Assembly: GCA_964441705.1 (NCBI GenBank)
Contig: CAYTWF010000004.1
Location: 1-64,000, forward strand
Direction of reading: 5' to 3'
From: Eshraghiella sp964441705
GTDB lineage: Bacteria > Bacillota > Clostridia > Lachnospirales > Lachnospiraceae
DNA: 64,000 bases
Below, piece after piece: positions 51,863 to 60,178 of this stretch. A program made the position numbers and the translations under genes. The notes beneath the pieces are model-generated. The model was not told the DNA's origin, ran no database searches, and saw only the letters and a list, made by a program, of their open reading frames with translations. Position 1 is the stretch's first letter; each line of letters starts with the position of its first letter.

Positions 51863-52846
51863 TTAATTATGTATATATTCTTCTGCACCCTCTGAATAGT
51901 GTATATTATAATCCGAATCAATAAATATTGCGTATATATTATCCAGTGAATCTATAAGCTCCATTGCCCTGTCCATTCCCAGCACAAAGCATCCCGTACT
52001 CAGGCAGTCACCATCTATTGATTGGTCTGAAATAATTGTCACTGACAGCAGACCATTGTCACACGGCATACCGGTGTCAGGATTCAAAATATGATGATAC
52101 AATATTCCATTCTCATAAAAATACCTTTCGTAAACCCCGGATGTAACCACACTTTTTCCTTCAATATTAAGTCCAACAATAATATCCGTACTTCCGCCAA
52201 AGGGATTTTGAATACCTATTACAAAATCACTTCCGTCCGGCTTATCTCCAACGCACAGTACATTGCCACCCAGATTAATCAGTGCACTTGTGACACCATT
52301 GTCTGTAAGATATTCCCCTATTCTATCTGCAATATAGCCTTTAGCGATTGCGCCAAGGTCCAGCTCTGTTCCATTAAGTGTAATCTCATCTGCTGCTGTA
52401 ACTTTGGTATAATCCACCTTTTCAAGAGCTGCCTTAAGCTGTGTGCTGTCTGGAATCCCTTCATCATCATTACCAAAATCCCAAAGTCTGGAGACCGGGC
52501 GAATTGTAATATCAAGTGCCCCCTCTGTCAGTCTGCCATAATAAAGTCCACTATCTATCAGTTCTGCTAATGCTTCGTCCTCTTTAGTTGTCGGCACCAG
52601 TGAACCTTCTTTATTAAGAACAGACAAATTGGATTCTGCTATTGTTGCACTGAAAATATTTTCATAATAATCGCATAGCTTTAGAGCATCATCTGCCACC
52701 CTCTGGCTTCCGCCCTCATACAGGGTTATTTTAACATAGGTATTAAGCTTATTGCCTGACGCTTCGTATTCTTTATCCATCCGACAGGAGGTGCACAGTA
52801 ATACTGCACCTATTAACAAAATAAAATATATAATTCTTTTCTTCAT
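51863..52846 (-). CDS. apbE: FAD:protein FMN transferase (ApbE family lipoprotein)
   Basis: Extracytoplasmic flavin transferase of 327 residues that attaches FMN to threonine residues of redox proteins such as Rnf or Nqr subunits. The lipoprotein signal ends in LCTSC at about Cys21. The conserved ELDLGAIAKGYIADRI and ALINLGGNVLCVGDKPDG motifs bind FAD and Mg2+. Family length is typical. No target flavoprotein is nearby. It diverges from the perR-like gene with 116 bases between starts. Confidence 0.93.
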   Translation of the reverse strand: MKKRIIYFILLIGAVLLCTSCRMDKEYEASGNKLNTYVKITLYEGGSQRVADDALKLCDYYENIFSATIAESNLSVLNKEGSLVPTTKEDEALAELIDSGLYYGRLTEGALDITIRPVSRLWDFGNDDEGIPDSTQLKAALEKVDYTKVTAADEITLNGTELDLGAIAKGYIADRIGEYLTDNGVTSALINLGGNVLCVGDKPDGSDFVIGIQNPFGGSTDIIVGLNIEGKSVVTSGVYERYFYENGILYHHILNPDTGMPCDNGLLSVTIISDQSIDGDCLSTGCFVLGMDRAMELIDSLDNIYAIFIDSDYNIHYSEGAEEYIHN

Positions 52847-52894
52847 ATAATAAGTCCATTTCCAAAAAACAGTTTGGATATATTATACATTGTC

Positions 52895-52923
52895 TTGACA
52901 TATAAATCAATTTGATATAAAAT
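52895..52923 (+). promoter_or_regulatory. Predicted promoter of the PerR-like gene
   Basis: Perfect TTGACA (52895-52900), 17-base spacer, TAAAAT (52918-52923), followed at once by a palindrome. Confidence 0.75.
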
Positions 52924-52938
52924 AGTAACAGTTACTAT
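52922..52938. promoter_or_regulatory. Candidate PerR/Fur-type operator upstream of the regulator gene
   Basis: ATAGTAAC-A-GTTACTAT, a perfect 8-base inverted repeat around one base, covering the predicted transcription start. A related palindrome occupies the same place before the rubrerythrin gene. Confidence 0.65.
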
Positions 52939-52962
52939 TATAATTATTGAAAGGAGATACCT

Positions 52963-53355
52963 ATGGCAGCAACAGCTATGAAATACAGCCGTCAGCGCGA
53001 GGCAGTTCGTGAATTTCTCATGTCGCGCAAGGACCACCCAACCGCAGAAGCCGTGTATCAGAATCTCAGGGCCGATTATCCTCATATCAGTCTTGGTACT
53101 GTATACCGCAACCTCTCTCTTCTTGTAGAGCTTGGCGAAGCAATCAAGCTTCCGGGAATTGATGGCTACGACCACTTTGATGGCAATCCCAAACCACATT
53201 ATCATTTTATATGTGAAGAATGCCACGCAGTAATAGACCTTGATATGCCAACACTTGATTATATTAACACTGAAGCTTCTAAAAATTTTGATGGATTAAT
53301 CACCGGACATTCTGCATATTTTTACGGAAAATGCAAAGACTGTATTGGAAAATAA
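52963..53355 (+). CDS. perR: Fur/PerR-family metalloregulator, PerR-like
   Basis: Metal-dependent repressor of 130 residues. The winged helix (about 10-80) contains HPTAEAVYQNL and ISLGTVYRNLSLL. The regulatory metal site is suggested by the His in HPTAEAV and the DHFDGN..PHYHF segment, and the structural zinc site by CEECH and CKDC. The Asp in FDGN fits PerR (peroxide sensing) better than Fur, but this assignment is not certain. It lies directly before reverse rubrerythrin and both promoters share a palindrome, consistent with autoregulation and peroxide-responsive control. Confidence 0.85.
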   Translation: MAATAMKYSRQREAVREFLMSRKDHPTAEAVYQNLRADYPHISLGTVYRNLSLLVELGEAIKLPGIDGYDHFDGNPKPHYHFICEECHAVIDLDMPTLDYINTEASKNFDGLITGHSAYFYGKCKDCIGK

Positions 53356-53372
53356 TTTTTTTGAAAAAGATA

Positions 53373-53401
53373 TTGACATTCTGGAATCCAGGTAGTATAT
53401 T
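53373..53401 (+). promoter_or_regulatory. Predicted promoter of the rubrerythrin gene
   Basis: Perfect TTGACA (53373-53378), 17-base spacer, TATATT (53396-53401). Confidence 0.72.
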
Positions 53402-53404
53402 AAA

Positions 53405-53421
53405 ACAGTAATAATTACTAT
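53405..53421. promoter_or_regulatory. Candidate PerR/Fur-type operator upstream of rubrerythrin
   Basis: AGTAAT-A-ATTACT core with flanks, matching the operator before the PerR-like gene in 15 of 17 positions when aligned on the central A, apart from Y/R changes beside the centre and the 5' edge. Confidence 0.6.
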
Positions 53422-53484
53422 TATCAATAACAAGTGACAGACAGTCACTCAATAATATTTTATAATGAAAAGGAGAATTTAAAA

Positions 53485-54027
53485 ATGGCTAAATTTGTAT
53501 GTGAAGTATGTGGATATGTTTATGAGGGAGATGCAGCTCCTGCTGTATGTCCAGTATGTGGAGCTCCTGCAGAAAAGTTCAAAATGCAGGAAGGTGAGAA
53601 GGTATGGGCTGCAGAGCATGTTGTTGGCGTAGCCAAGGGCGTAGCCGAGGATATCATTGCTGACCTTAGAGCTAATTTCCAGGGTGAGTGTTCAGAAGTT
53701 GGTATGTATCTTGCAATGGCAAGAGTTGCTCATAGAGAGGGTTATCCAGAAATTGGTATGTATTATGAGAAGGCTGCTTACGAAGAGGCAGAGCATGCTG
53801 CAAAGTTTGCTGAGCTCCTCGGAGAAGTTGTAACTGACAGCACCAAGAAGAATCTCCAGATGAGAGTTGACGCTGAGAATGGAGCAACCGCTGGTAAGGT
53901 AGCACTCGCTAAGAAAGCAAAAGAGCAGAACCTGGACGCAATCCATGACACAGTTCATGAAATGGCTAGAGACGAAGCAAGACATGGCAAAGCATTTGAA
54001 GGATTACTTAACAGATACTTTGGTTAA
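53485..54027 (+). CDS. Reverse rubrerythrin (NADH peroxidase type)
   Basis: Peroxide-detoxifying di-iron protein of 180 residues. The rubredoxin-like domain is at the N-terminus (FVCEVCGYVYEG, CPVCGAPAEKF) and the ferritin-like di-iron domain follows (about 55-180) with repeated E..H motifs (AYEEAEHAAKFAEL, MARDEARHGKAFEG). This inverted order defines reverse rubrerythrin of anaerobic clostridia, which reduces H2O2 with electrons from NADH. The start at 53485 has AAAAGGAGAATTT upstream; an in-frame codon at 53434 lacks a site. Co-regulation with the PerR-like gene is likely. Confidence 0.95.
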   Translation: MAKFVCEVCGYVYEGDAAPAVCPVCGAPAEKFKMQEGEKVWAAEHVVGVAKGVAEDIIADLRANFQGECSEVGMYLAMARVAHREGYPEIGMYYEKAAYEEAEHAAKFAELLGEVVTDSTKKNLQMRVDAENGATAGKVALAKKAKEQNLDAIHDTVHEMARDEARHGKAFEGLLNRYFG

Positions 54028-54055
54028 GCTACAAGCCATGCAATATGGTATGAAT

Positions 54056-54090
54056 AACGCCCTGCGAGTTTACTCGTAAGGGCGTTTATT
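54056..54090 (+). terminator. Terminator of the rubrerythrin gene
   Basis: AACGCCCT (54056-54063) pairs with AGGGCGTT (54079-54086), with an inner GCGAG/CTCGT stem, followed by TATTTAT. Confidence 0.85.
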
Positions 54091-54104
54091 TATGCCATAT
54101 TATA

Positions 54105-54228
54105 CGGCGTCAGCCGTCCATGAAATAGTCCGCAGGACTATGAATGGTGCATGGCGCAGTGTTGTGCGGCGTCAGCCGTCCATGAAATAGTCCGTAGGAC
54201 TATGAATGGTGCATGGCGCAGTGTTGTG
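54105..54228. repeat. Two direct copies of a 62-bp repeat
   Basis: Two adjacent units start at 54105 and 54167 with CGGCGTCAGCCGTCCATG and differ at essentially one base (CGCAGG versus CGTAGG). Each holds a hairpin ATAGTCC-GCA-GGACTAT (54125-54141 in the first copy) and a small GGC-GTCA-GCC stem. A third partial copy (CGGCGACAGC) begins at 54229, where the 51-bp array starts. Confidence 0.9.
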
Positions 54229-55252
54229 CGGCGACAGCACTTTTTTCTTTTGGTCTGGGTGGAGTTGGCAAGCTCATTAGACCCACAACGCCCGTGTACA
54301 CTGGGTCTCACGCATAGTTTTTGCTCTTATGACCCACGACACCTATATACACTGGGCCTCACGCACAGGTTTTGCTCTTACGACCCACAACACCTATGTA
54401 CACTGGGTCTCACGCATAGGTTTTGCTCTTATAACCCACGACACTTTTTTCTCTGGGTCTAGGTGACCTTGGCAAGCTTATTAGACCCACAACGCCCGTG
54501 TACACTGGGTCTCACGCACAGGTTTTGCTCTTATGACCCACGACATTTTTTTCTCTGGGTCTGGGTGACCTTGGCAAGCTTATTAGACCCACGACACCTA
54601 TATACACTGGGTCTCACGCACAGGTTTTGCTCTTGTGACCCACAACGCCCGTGTACACTGGGCCTCACGCACAGGTTTTGCTCTTATGACCCACGACACC
54701 TTTTTTCTTTGGGTCTAGGTGGCGTTGGCAAGCTTATTAGACCCACGACACCTGTGTGCATTGGGTCTCACGAGAGGATATTGCAGCTGTGACCCACAAC
54801 ACCTGTATACACTGGGTCTCACGAGAAGATATTGCAGCTGTGACCCACAACATCTGTGTACATTGGGTCTCACGCACAGAATATTACAACTGTGACCCGC
54901 AGGACGCTAATGCCATGGGTCAGGCATATAGAAGCAAGCTCATGAGACCCACGACACCTGTGTACATTGGGTCTCACGCACAGGTTTTGCTCTTATGACC
55001 CACAACACCTATGTACACTGGGCTTCACGCACAGGTTTTGCTCTTATGACCCACGACACCTTTTATCTTTGGGTCTGGGTGACCTTGGCAAGCTTATTAA
55101 ACCCACAACGCCCGTGTACACTGGGTCTCACACACAGGTTTTGCTCTTATGACCCACGACGCCTGTGTACACTGGGTCTCACGGAAGATTATTGCAGCTG
55201 TGACCCACGACAGCCAAGTCCACTGAATCTCACGCAACTACTTATGTGTACC
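54229..55252. repeat. Tandem array of about twenty 51-52-bp units with GACCCA/TGGGTC inverted repeats
   Basis: The boundary word GACCCAC (or a one-base variant) recurs at 54280, 54331, 54382, 54433, 54484, 54535, 54586, 54637, 54688, 54740, 54791, 54842, 54894, 54946, 54997, 55048, 55100, 55151 and 55202, giving a period of 51 or 52 bases. Each unit has GACCCA, 15-16 bases, then TGGGTC (an inverted repeat), then about 23 bases of one of three kinds: CGCACAGGTTTTGCTCTTAT, GAGAGGATATTGCAGCTG-like, or TTGGCAAGCTTATTA. Units of the kinds are intermixed. No cas genes, no unique spacers and no ribosome sites are seen. Since 51 is a multiple of three, an apparent 17-residue peptide repeat results but is broken by 52-base units. 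Confidence 0.95.
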
Positions 55253-55329
55253 TGAATGAAAAAATAATACTTTATTCCATGGAAGCAATCGTTTAAAATA
55301 TGATTATATTCAATTTAAAGGAGCATCCA

Positions 55330-55824
55330 ATGAAAAAAGAGCAAAGTATATCCGATACGCCGTGCACAATCGGAAAAGTGGTTGGAGTTGAAAGTGACAG
55401 CAGGTTCAATTTCTTTTTATTCTTGAGATACTTGATGATGCGTCATCGTGTGTATAGAGACGCCGAAGAAGATTTAACATTTCCTATTTATTACCCTAAA
55501 ATTGAATACACCGTAGATAATCAGATTTACCACGTTACGGGAGATAAGTATGAACGAACAGAATCTGTTCAGGGAAGACCGGCGCGCATATACTATGACA
55601 TGAGTGACCCATCAAAAGCCTGGATTGATTACACCAGAAAGTACAGTGGGCGCATGAGGATTACAGGCTTTGATGAGGAGCATATATACTGCCGCAGTGC
55701 ATTTGGCAAAAAATATGCCATTCCAAAGGAGCTTGTAAAAATGCATAATGGACGCTGCACACACCTGATTGCAAGATATGGATTTATTTTTCCCGAGCTT
55801 CCAGAAGACAGGCTGTATTTCTAA
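55330..55824 (+). CDS. Hypothetical protein, 164 residues
   Basis: Not recognised. The soluble protein has no signal peptide or membrane segment. The middle is rich in aromatic residues and resembles a small beta-rich domain (VDNQIYHVTGDKYERTESVQ, GRPARIYYDMSDPSKAWIDY). The start at 55330 is preferred over 55300 because AAAGGAG lies 6 bases before it. It follows the repeat array without a visible promoter of the usual type and converges with the DHFR-like gene (4-base overlap). The pattern 'bond of two sequence blocks joined by DPSKA' resembles DUF3592-like segments, but this is weak. Confidence 0.7.
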   Translation: MKKEQSISDTPCTIGKVVGVESDSRFNFFLFLRYLMMRHRVYRDAEEDLTFPIYYPKIEYTVDNQIYHVTGDKYERTESVQGRPARIYYDMSDPSKAWIDYTRKYSGRMRITGFDEEHIYCRSAFGKKYAIPKELVKMHNGRCTHLIARYGFIFPELPEDRLYF

Positions 55825-56375
55825 TTGGAAATACAGCCTGTCTCATCCGGTCTGCGCACATCATATGCTAATTCTGCAAACTGCCCATATGTTTTAACAT
55901 GCTTAAGTCTAAGATTTTCCTTCTCATCTGCATCAAAAAGAGGTATGCCATCTCCGATAAGAACCGGTGCAATATTAATAATATATTCGTCAATAAGTTT
56001 TTCCTGCTGAAAGGTTTTAATCAGCTGGGAGCCACCTACAAGCCATATTTTTTTACCCTCGGACTGCTTTAATTTACGTACCAGACTGCCGATGGAATTA
56101 TTGACAAACTCAACATAGTCATTTTTGCCACTATACTTCGAGGAGCATACTATACATTCCTTTCCAGAATATGGGAAATTGCCATTCTCGTGTTCCATAA
56201 TCCAGTCATAGGTGCGCCTTCCCATAATAATTGTATCTACTGAATCATAAAATTTTCCAAACCCATTATCGCCCTCTCCTTCTACGGATAAAAGCCACTC
56301 AAGAGAATCTTCCTTAGATGCAATATATCCATCCAGACTTTGTGCAATATATAACACAACTATTCTTTCTGTCAT
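55821..56375 (-). CDS. Dihydrofolate reductase-like (RibD C-terminal family) protein
   Basis: Single-domain NADPH-dependent reductase fold of 184 residues. Typical elements are VLYIAQSLDGYIASKEDSLEWL at the N-terminus, DTIIMGRRTYDWI, and the nucleotide-binding KIWLVGGSQLIKTF. This family (often annotated as dihydrofolate reductase family) is distinct from canonical FolA and substrates are mostly unknown. It is separated from the NYN gene by 43 bases. Confidence 0.9.
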   Translation of the reverse strand: MTERIVVLYIAQSLDGYIASKEDSLEWLLSVEGEGDNGFGKFYDSVDTIIMGRRTYDWIMEHENGNFPYSGKECIVCSSKYSGKNDYVEFVNNSIGSLVRKLKQSEGKKIWLVGGSQLIKTFQQEKLIDEYIINIAPVLIGDGIPLFDADEKENLRLKHVKTYGQFAELAYDVRRPDETGCISN

Positions 56376-56418
56376 TTTTCCTCCATTTTATCAATAGATT
56401 TCTCTGCTCAGCACTATA

Positions 56419-57195
56419 TTATCTTTCCGGTCTTTTGCGTATGTACACGATATCATGAAATTTATCGTCTGCCTTAATCTTTTTAATCTCAAAGATGTCT
56501 CTGTGCTTACGGATAAATGCCGATATATTTCTATATCCATATATTCTCACGTCAAATCCAGGTCTTCTTCTTAAAATGTCATTGCCTACCTTACCAAGAT
56601 TTTCCCAGTCATCATCAAGAATATCCTGGATATCAGCAATGATATCCTCCTCGGTTGGTATGCTGATTACTGCCTCAGGCTCGTCCTCTTCATCCTCCGG
56701 CTCAGGCACCACAACGTTGTTAGTGACAGCTGCGGTTTCTTTTTCCTTAGCCTCTCCATTAGCTTCCTTATAGAGAAGGTCAAGAACCTTAAATTCATCG
56801 CATGCCTTGGCAAGGGATTCGTTGGTCTTCTGTTCGCCCATTCCAACAACAAGAATTCCAGCTTCCTTAATTCTGTACGCCAGCTTGGTGTAATCGCAGT
56901 CGCTGCTGACAATACATATTACATTAATCTCTCCAGAATGAAGAATGTCCATTGCATCAATTGTTAATGCCTGGTCTGCGATGCTTTTACCATTGGCGTA
57001 GGATATCTGCAGGACAGGTGTAATTCCCTGAAGTGGCATGACATGATACCAGGCTTTTACCGTTGGCGAGCTTACTGAACCGTAAAGACGGCATATTTTT
57101 ACACGGCCAAAACGCATTGCCTCCCGTTTAATAAATTCTGCATACTTTGGTGAAATATTATCACCATCGATTAGTACCGCTACCTGTTGTTCCAT
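56419..57195 (-). CDS. NYN-domain RNase-like protein with C-terminal OST-HTH/LOTUS domain
   Basis: The 258-residue protein starts with a NYN (PIN-like) nuclease domain (about 5-140): VAVLIDGDNISPKYAEF, SSDCDYTKLAYRIKEAG and GMGEQKTNESLAKACDEF carry the acidic residues expected at the active site. An acidic linker (about 155-180) leads to an OST-HTH/LOTUS-type RNA-binding domain (about 185-255, ADIQDILDDDWENLGKVGND and YRNISAFIRKH). The combination suggests an RNA-processing role. Confidence 0.9.
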   Translation of the reverse strand: MEQQVAVLIDGDNISPKYAEFIKREAMRFGRVKICRLYGSVSSPTVKAWYHVMPLQGITPVLQISYANGKSIADQALTIDAMDILHSGEINVICIVSSDCDYTKLAYRIKEAGILVVGMGEQKTNESLAKACDEFKVLDLLYKEANGEAKEKETAAVTNNVVVPEPEDEEDEPEAVISIPTEEDIIADIQDILDDDWENLGKVGNDILRRRPGFDVRIYGYRNISAFIRKHRDIFEIKKIKADDKFHDIVYIRKRPER

Positions 57196-57277
57196 ACTTC
57201 CTCCAATATTTTTACGTTAGTTAATTTATTATAACACATAATTATGCCGCACAGATACTTTTCTGTACGGCACATAA

Positions 57278-58018
57278 TTATTTTTCTATAAGATACAGCA
57301 TTGGGTCAACCGGTGCATCGTTGCTGGTCAGCTCAAAATAAAGGTTGCTTCCCTCAACGCTATAGTATTTGGTAGGTTCATCCACCGTTCCAAGAAGTGT
57401 TCCGGCTTCAACCGTATCAGATATTCCTACTACAAGGTTGGCAAGCTGTCCATATTTTAGCTTGTAGCCATTACCAATTGACACAATCATTGTCGTTCCT
57501 GTTTTATTATCTTCATAAATATTCTCCACAATTCCCGGAGCGGCACTGACTACCTGAGTTCCCACCTCTGCGCTGATTATAGCTGCCGGGTTACAGCGGT
57601 ATTCCTTAAGAGTTGGAAAATATATTGTATTCGTCATATTATAGCCAAGGATTATGTCTCCCGATACCGGCCAGAGAAGACTGCTGCTTTCCCCAAAGCT
57701 GAATATCTGACTGTTAACAGCCACAGGGGACTCCTGTTCATCGCCCGCAGCCTCATCCGCTGCCGGGGTCTGTGACGGGGTCTCCTCCGGTGCTTTGGTG
57801 GTTGTCTCCGCCTCTACCACCCGTCTTGCCGTTGACTGCTCCTCAACTGTTGTTTCATTATCCGCGACATTCAAATCAATGTAGTTTTTATCCTTCCCCC
57901 CGGTAGTACTCTTCACTATGGACACTACGCCAACAACAAGTGCTGCCACAATTGCAAGGCTGGCAACAATGGAAAAGATTTTCTCACCATCTGCTTTTCT
58001 TCTGCCTCTTCTATTCAT
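57278..58018 (-). CDS. SpoIIQ-like protein with degenerate M23 (LytM) domain
   Basis: Single-span membrane protein of 246 residues: a basic head, one helix (about 16-36), a low-complexity Thr/Glu/Pro linker (about 50-105) and a LytM-like beta domain (about 120-245). The metal ligands of M23 peptidases are missing: the first His/Asp region reads NPAAIISAEVG, the YAHL position reads YGQL, and HLHFE reads NLYFEL. Together with spoIID downstream on the same strand-side, this fits SpoIIQ, the forespore partner of the engulfment channel. The ATG at 58018 has GGAGG 5 bases before it; the codon at 58030 overlaps that site. Confidence 0.82.
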   Translation of the reverse strand: MNRRGRRKADGEKIFSIVASLAIVAALVVGVVSIVKSTTGGKDKNYIDLNVADNETTVEEQSTARRVVEAETTTKAPEETPSQTPAADEAAGDEQESPVAVNSQIFSFGESSSLLWPVSGDIILGYNMTNTIYFPTLKEYRCNPAAIISAEVGTQVVSAAPGIVENIYEDNKTGTTMIVSIGNGYKLKYGQLANLVVGISDTVEAGTLLGTVDEPTKYYSVEGSNLYFELTSNDAPVDPMLYLIEK

Positions 58019-58093
58019 ATTAACCTCCATCCGTGCATAACAGGCACTGATATAAATTTTTGTCTGTTATTAGGTTTGCCGAATTAAGGTGTT

Positions 58094-58999
58094 TTATTCA
58101 TTCACAATTTGGATATTCTTATAATAAAAGTATAATATTTCCTCATATGTACTGCCGCCCTCTGCCTTTAGCCTGGCATTATATATTGACATTCCGTAAC
58201 CGCTGCCAATTCCCTTTACGGTAAAATAAGCCTTTTCACCATCATATGATATTACAAAATCAGAGGAGGCCAGACCCAGCAAGGCTGCCAGTTCATCTCC
58301 AGTCATTGTTACATTTCCAGCCATTACCTCCGATACATATCCCGAATCCTCCCTGTCAATAATCTGAAAAGCCTCGTTAATGGAAGCAATTGTTATATCA
58401 GGATAATTTTTTTCAAGAATACCCTCAATTTCCGGCAGGGAAAATCCCGCGGTACTTATATATTCTTCACATAATACGTCCTCACTGCAGTCCACGCCTT
58501 GAAGATACTCTACGTCTCCTGTTCTTGTTCTCCCTGCGCTTACCATGTGAAAATATGGAATAATCAGGTTGTCATTACATTTCATGACCTGACCCTCCGT
58601 ATCATTAATGGCGAGACTTAGCGCCGCGTAATTTTTTTCATAATCATCTCCCCATAGCTTCTTCATTTCCTTCTGAGATAATGTATTAAGGGCAATGTCG
58701 GCAGAATTAACAATTGCCCCGCCATTCCTGACATATTCAGCATATGTCCTTACAATCACTGCAAGGGCCTTTAAATACTCCGCACTGTCCTCTGCCTTGT
58801 AATATGCTGCAGCCGTTCTTATTACATAATCTGTCATGTCAGTCAGCTGTGTTGTGTTATCATAATTAATAACAACATTTTTTACCTTCTCCAAAGCCTT
58901 GTCATCCTCACAATTTCCGGTCATCAGCATTGTGATAAAATATGGAATCAGAAGGCATACTGCAATATATGCAATTATTTTTAACACTGTTTTTTTCAT
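58094..58999 (-). CDS. spoIID: Stage II sporulation protein D (SpoIID)
   Basis: Membrane-anchored lytic transglycosylase of 301 residues for peptidoglycan remodelling in engulfment. One N-terminal helix (about 7-26) is followed by the SpoIID/LytB domain. The catalytic Glu lies in SAEYLKALAVIVRTYA near residue 79. PYFHMVSAGRTRTGD and GSGYGMSIYNARLKAEGG are the later motifs; the latter normally reads GHGVGMS, so one conserved His is replaced. It is upstream of the SpoIIQ-like gene (75 bases) and divergent from murI. Confidence 0.92.
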   Translation of the reverse strand: MKKTVLKIIAYIAVCLLIPYFITMLMTGNCEDDKALEKVKNVVINYDNTTQLTDMTDYVIRTAAAYYKAEDSAEYLKALAVIVRTYAEYVRNGGAIVNSADIALNTLSQKEMKKLWGDDYEKNYAALSLAINDTEGQVMKCNDNLIIPYFHMVSAGRTRTGDVEYLQGVDCSEDVLCEEYISTAGFSLPEIEGILEKNYPDITIASINEAFQIIDREDSGYVSEVMAGNVTMTGDELAALLGLASSDFVISYDGEKAYFTVKGIGSGYGMSIYNARLKAEGGSTYEEILYFYYKNIQIVNE

Positions 59000-59128
59000 A
59001 TGATAGCACTCCTGTTACCATTTTATGTAATTTGTCCTAAATTATTCATTATAATCTGTAGTGGAAAAAGATAATGAGTAAGTGTATAATTACCAATATG
59101 ACTTTAGATTTTAAAGGGGATATTTCCA

Positions 59129-59911
59129 ATGATTAATGATACAAGGCCTATTGGTGTGTTTGATTCCGGTGTTGGCGGAATAAGTGTACTTGGTGAGCTG
59201 GTTAAGCTTATGCCTAACGAGAATTTTCTTTTTCATGGTGATTCAGCAAATGCACCCTATGGCAACAAACCATATGAGACGGTGGTAGAGCTTACACTTG
59301 CTACTGCCAGACAGCTTGTAGAGCAGAGCTGTAAATGTCTTGTTATTGCCTGCAATACAGCCACTGCCGCCGCTGTTAATATAGTACGTGATACCTATCC
59401 TGACATTCCGGTTATCGGTCTGGAGCCTGCACTTAAGCCTGCTGTTCTTCACAGTCATGGCGGCTGTGTGCTGGTTATGGCCACATCACTTACACTCGTA
59501 GAGCCCAAGTTTCTTGACCTTCTCAGGCGCTATGGCAGTGAAGCCGATATACACACCCTTGCATGTCCGGGACTTGTAGAATATGTGGAACGTGGTGAGC
59601 TTGAAAGTCCGGAATTTGAAGACTTTTTGCGTGGTCTTTTTGCTCCATATATGGAGAAAAGACCTGATTCCATTGTACTTGGCTGCACTCACTATCCTTT
59701 TGCGCTTACACTTATCCGCAGAATTTTTGGGAATGACATTGCTGTATTTGATGGTGGTAATGGTGCTGCAAGAGAGACTAAGCATCAGCTAATGCTTAAG
59801 AATATTGAGGCTTGTGCTGATAATACAGGAAAGGTAATTATGACTAACAGTGACCCTTCCCAGATTCCACTTTCCAACAGACTTTTAGAATTAATTATTA
59901 ATAGGATATAA
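59129..59911 (+). CDS. murI: Glutamate racemase
   Basis: Cofactor-independent racemase of 260 residues that supplies D-glutamate for peptidoglycan. The two catalytic cysteines are in VIACNTATAAA (about 75) and LGCTHYPF (about 190), and the N-terminal GVFDSGVGGISVL is diagnostic. It has AAAGGGGATA upstream. It is followed after 3 bases by a small membrane gene. Confidence 0.97.
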   Translation: MINDTRPIGVFDSGVGGISVLGELVKLMPNENFLFHGDSANAPYGNKPYETVVELTLATARQLVEQSCKCLVIACNTATAAAVNIVRDTYPDIPVIGLEPALKPAVLHSHGGCVLVMATSLTLVEPKFLDLLRRYGSEADIHTLACPGLVEYVERGELESPEFEDFLRGLFAPYMEKRPDSIVLGCTHYPFALTLIRRIFGNDIAVFDGGNGAARETKHQLMLKNIEACADNTGKVIMTNSDPSQIPLSNRLLELIINRI

Positions 59912-59914
59912 TAT

Positions 59915-60178
59915 ATGACAATTTTATTGATTGCTGTTCTGGTAGCAATGCTTATGGTCTCACAGATTATTCTTGCCGCCAGACAGATTAGAAAAGGCTA
60001 TGCCGAAGACATAGCCGTGATTCACAATACAATATTTATGCTGGTTATATGGTTCATTCTCACACTGGTGATGCTGCAGTTTTCCAACCTTCTTATATCT
60101 GCTGCCTGTTTTTGCGAGACAGCCATGTATATAATTAATGCTTCCCACTACTCCAGATACGCAAGAGATAAGAACTGA
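59915..60178 (+). CDS. Small two-helix membrane protein
   Basis: Not recognised. The 87-residue protein has two hydrophobic segments (about 3-21 and 40-75, the latter perhaps two short helices) with the charged RQIRKGYAEDIAVIH loop between. It starts 3 bases after murI and overlaps no other gene, so it is translationally linked to murI. It is convergent with the Hpt gene, abutting at 60178/60179. Confidence 0.65.
   Translation: MTILLIAVLVAMLMVSQIILAARQIRKGYAEDIAVIHNTIFMLVIWFILTLVMLQFSNLLISAACFCETAMYIINASHYSRYARDKN

Noticed and set aside
54229..55252. CRISPR array
   Set aside because: Intervening segments are themselves repeated in three kinds, the period is uninterrupted, and no cas gene is in the window.
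54151..55255. Peptide-repeat proteins encoded by the 51-bp array (17-residue repeats)
   Set aside because: The frame is an artefact of 51 being divisible by three; it breaks at every 52-base unit, has no ribosome sites, and the DNA palindromes explain the conservation.
58999..59128. Sporulation sigma-E promoter before spoIID (CATAAAAT-like -10)
   Set aside because: A -10-like word exists but no matching -35 at the expected spacing was found.
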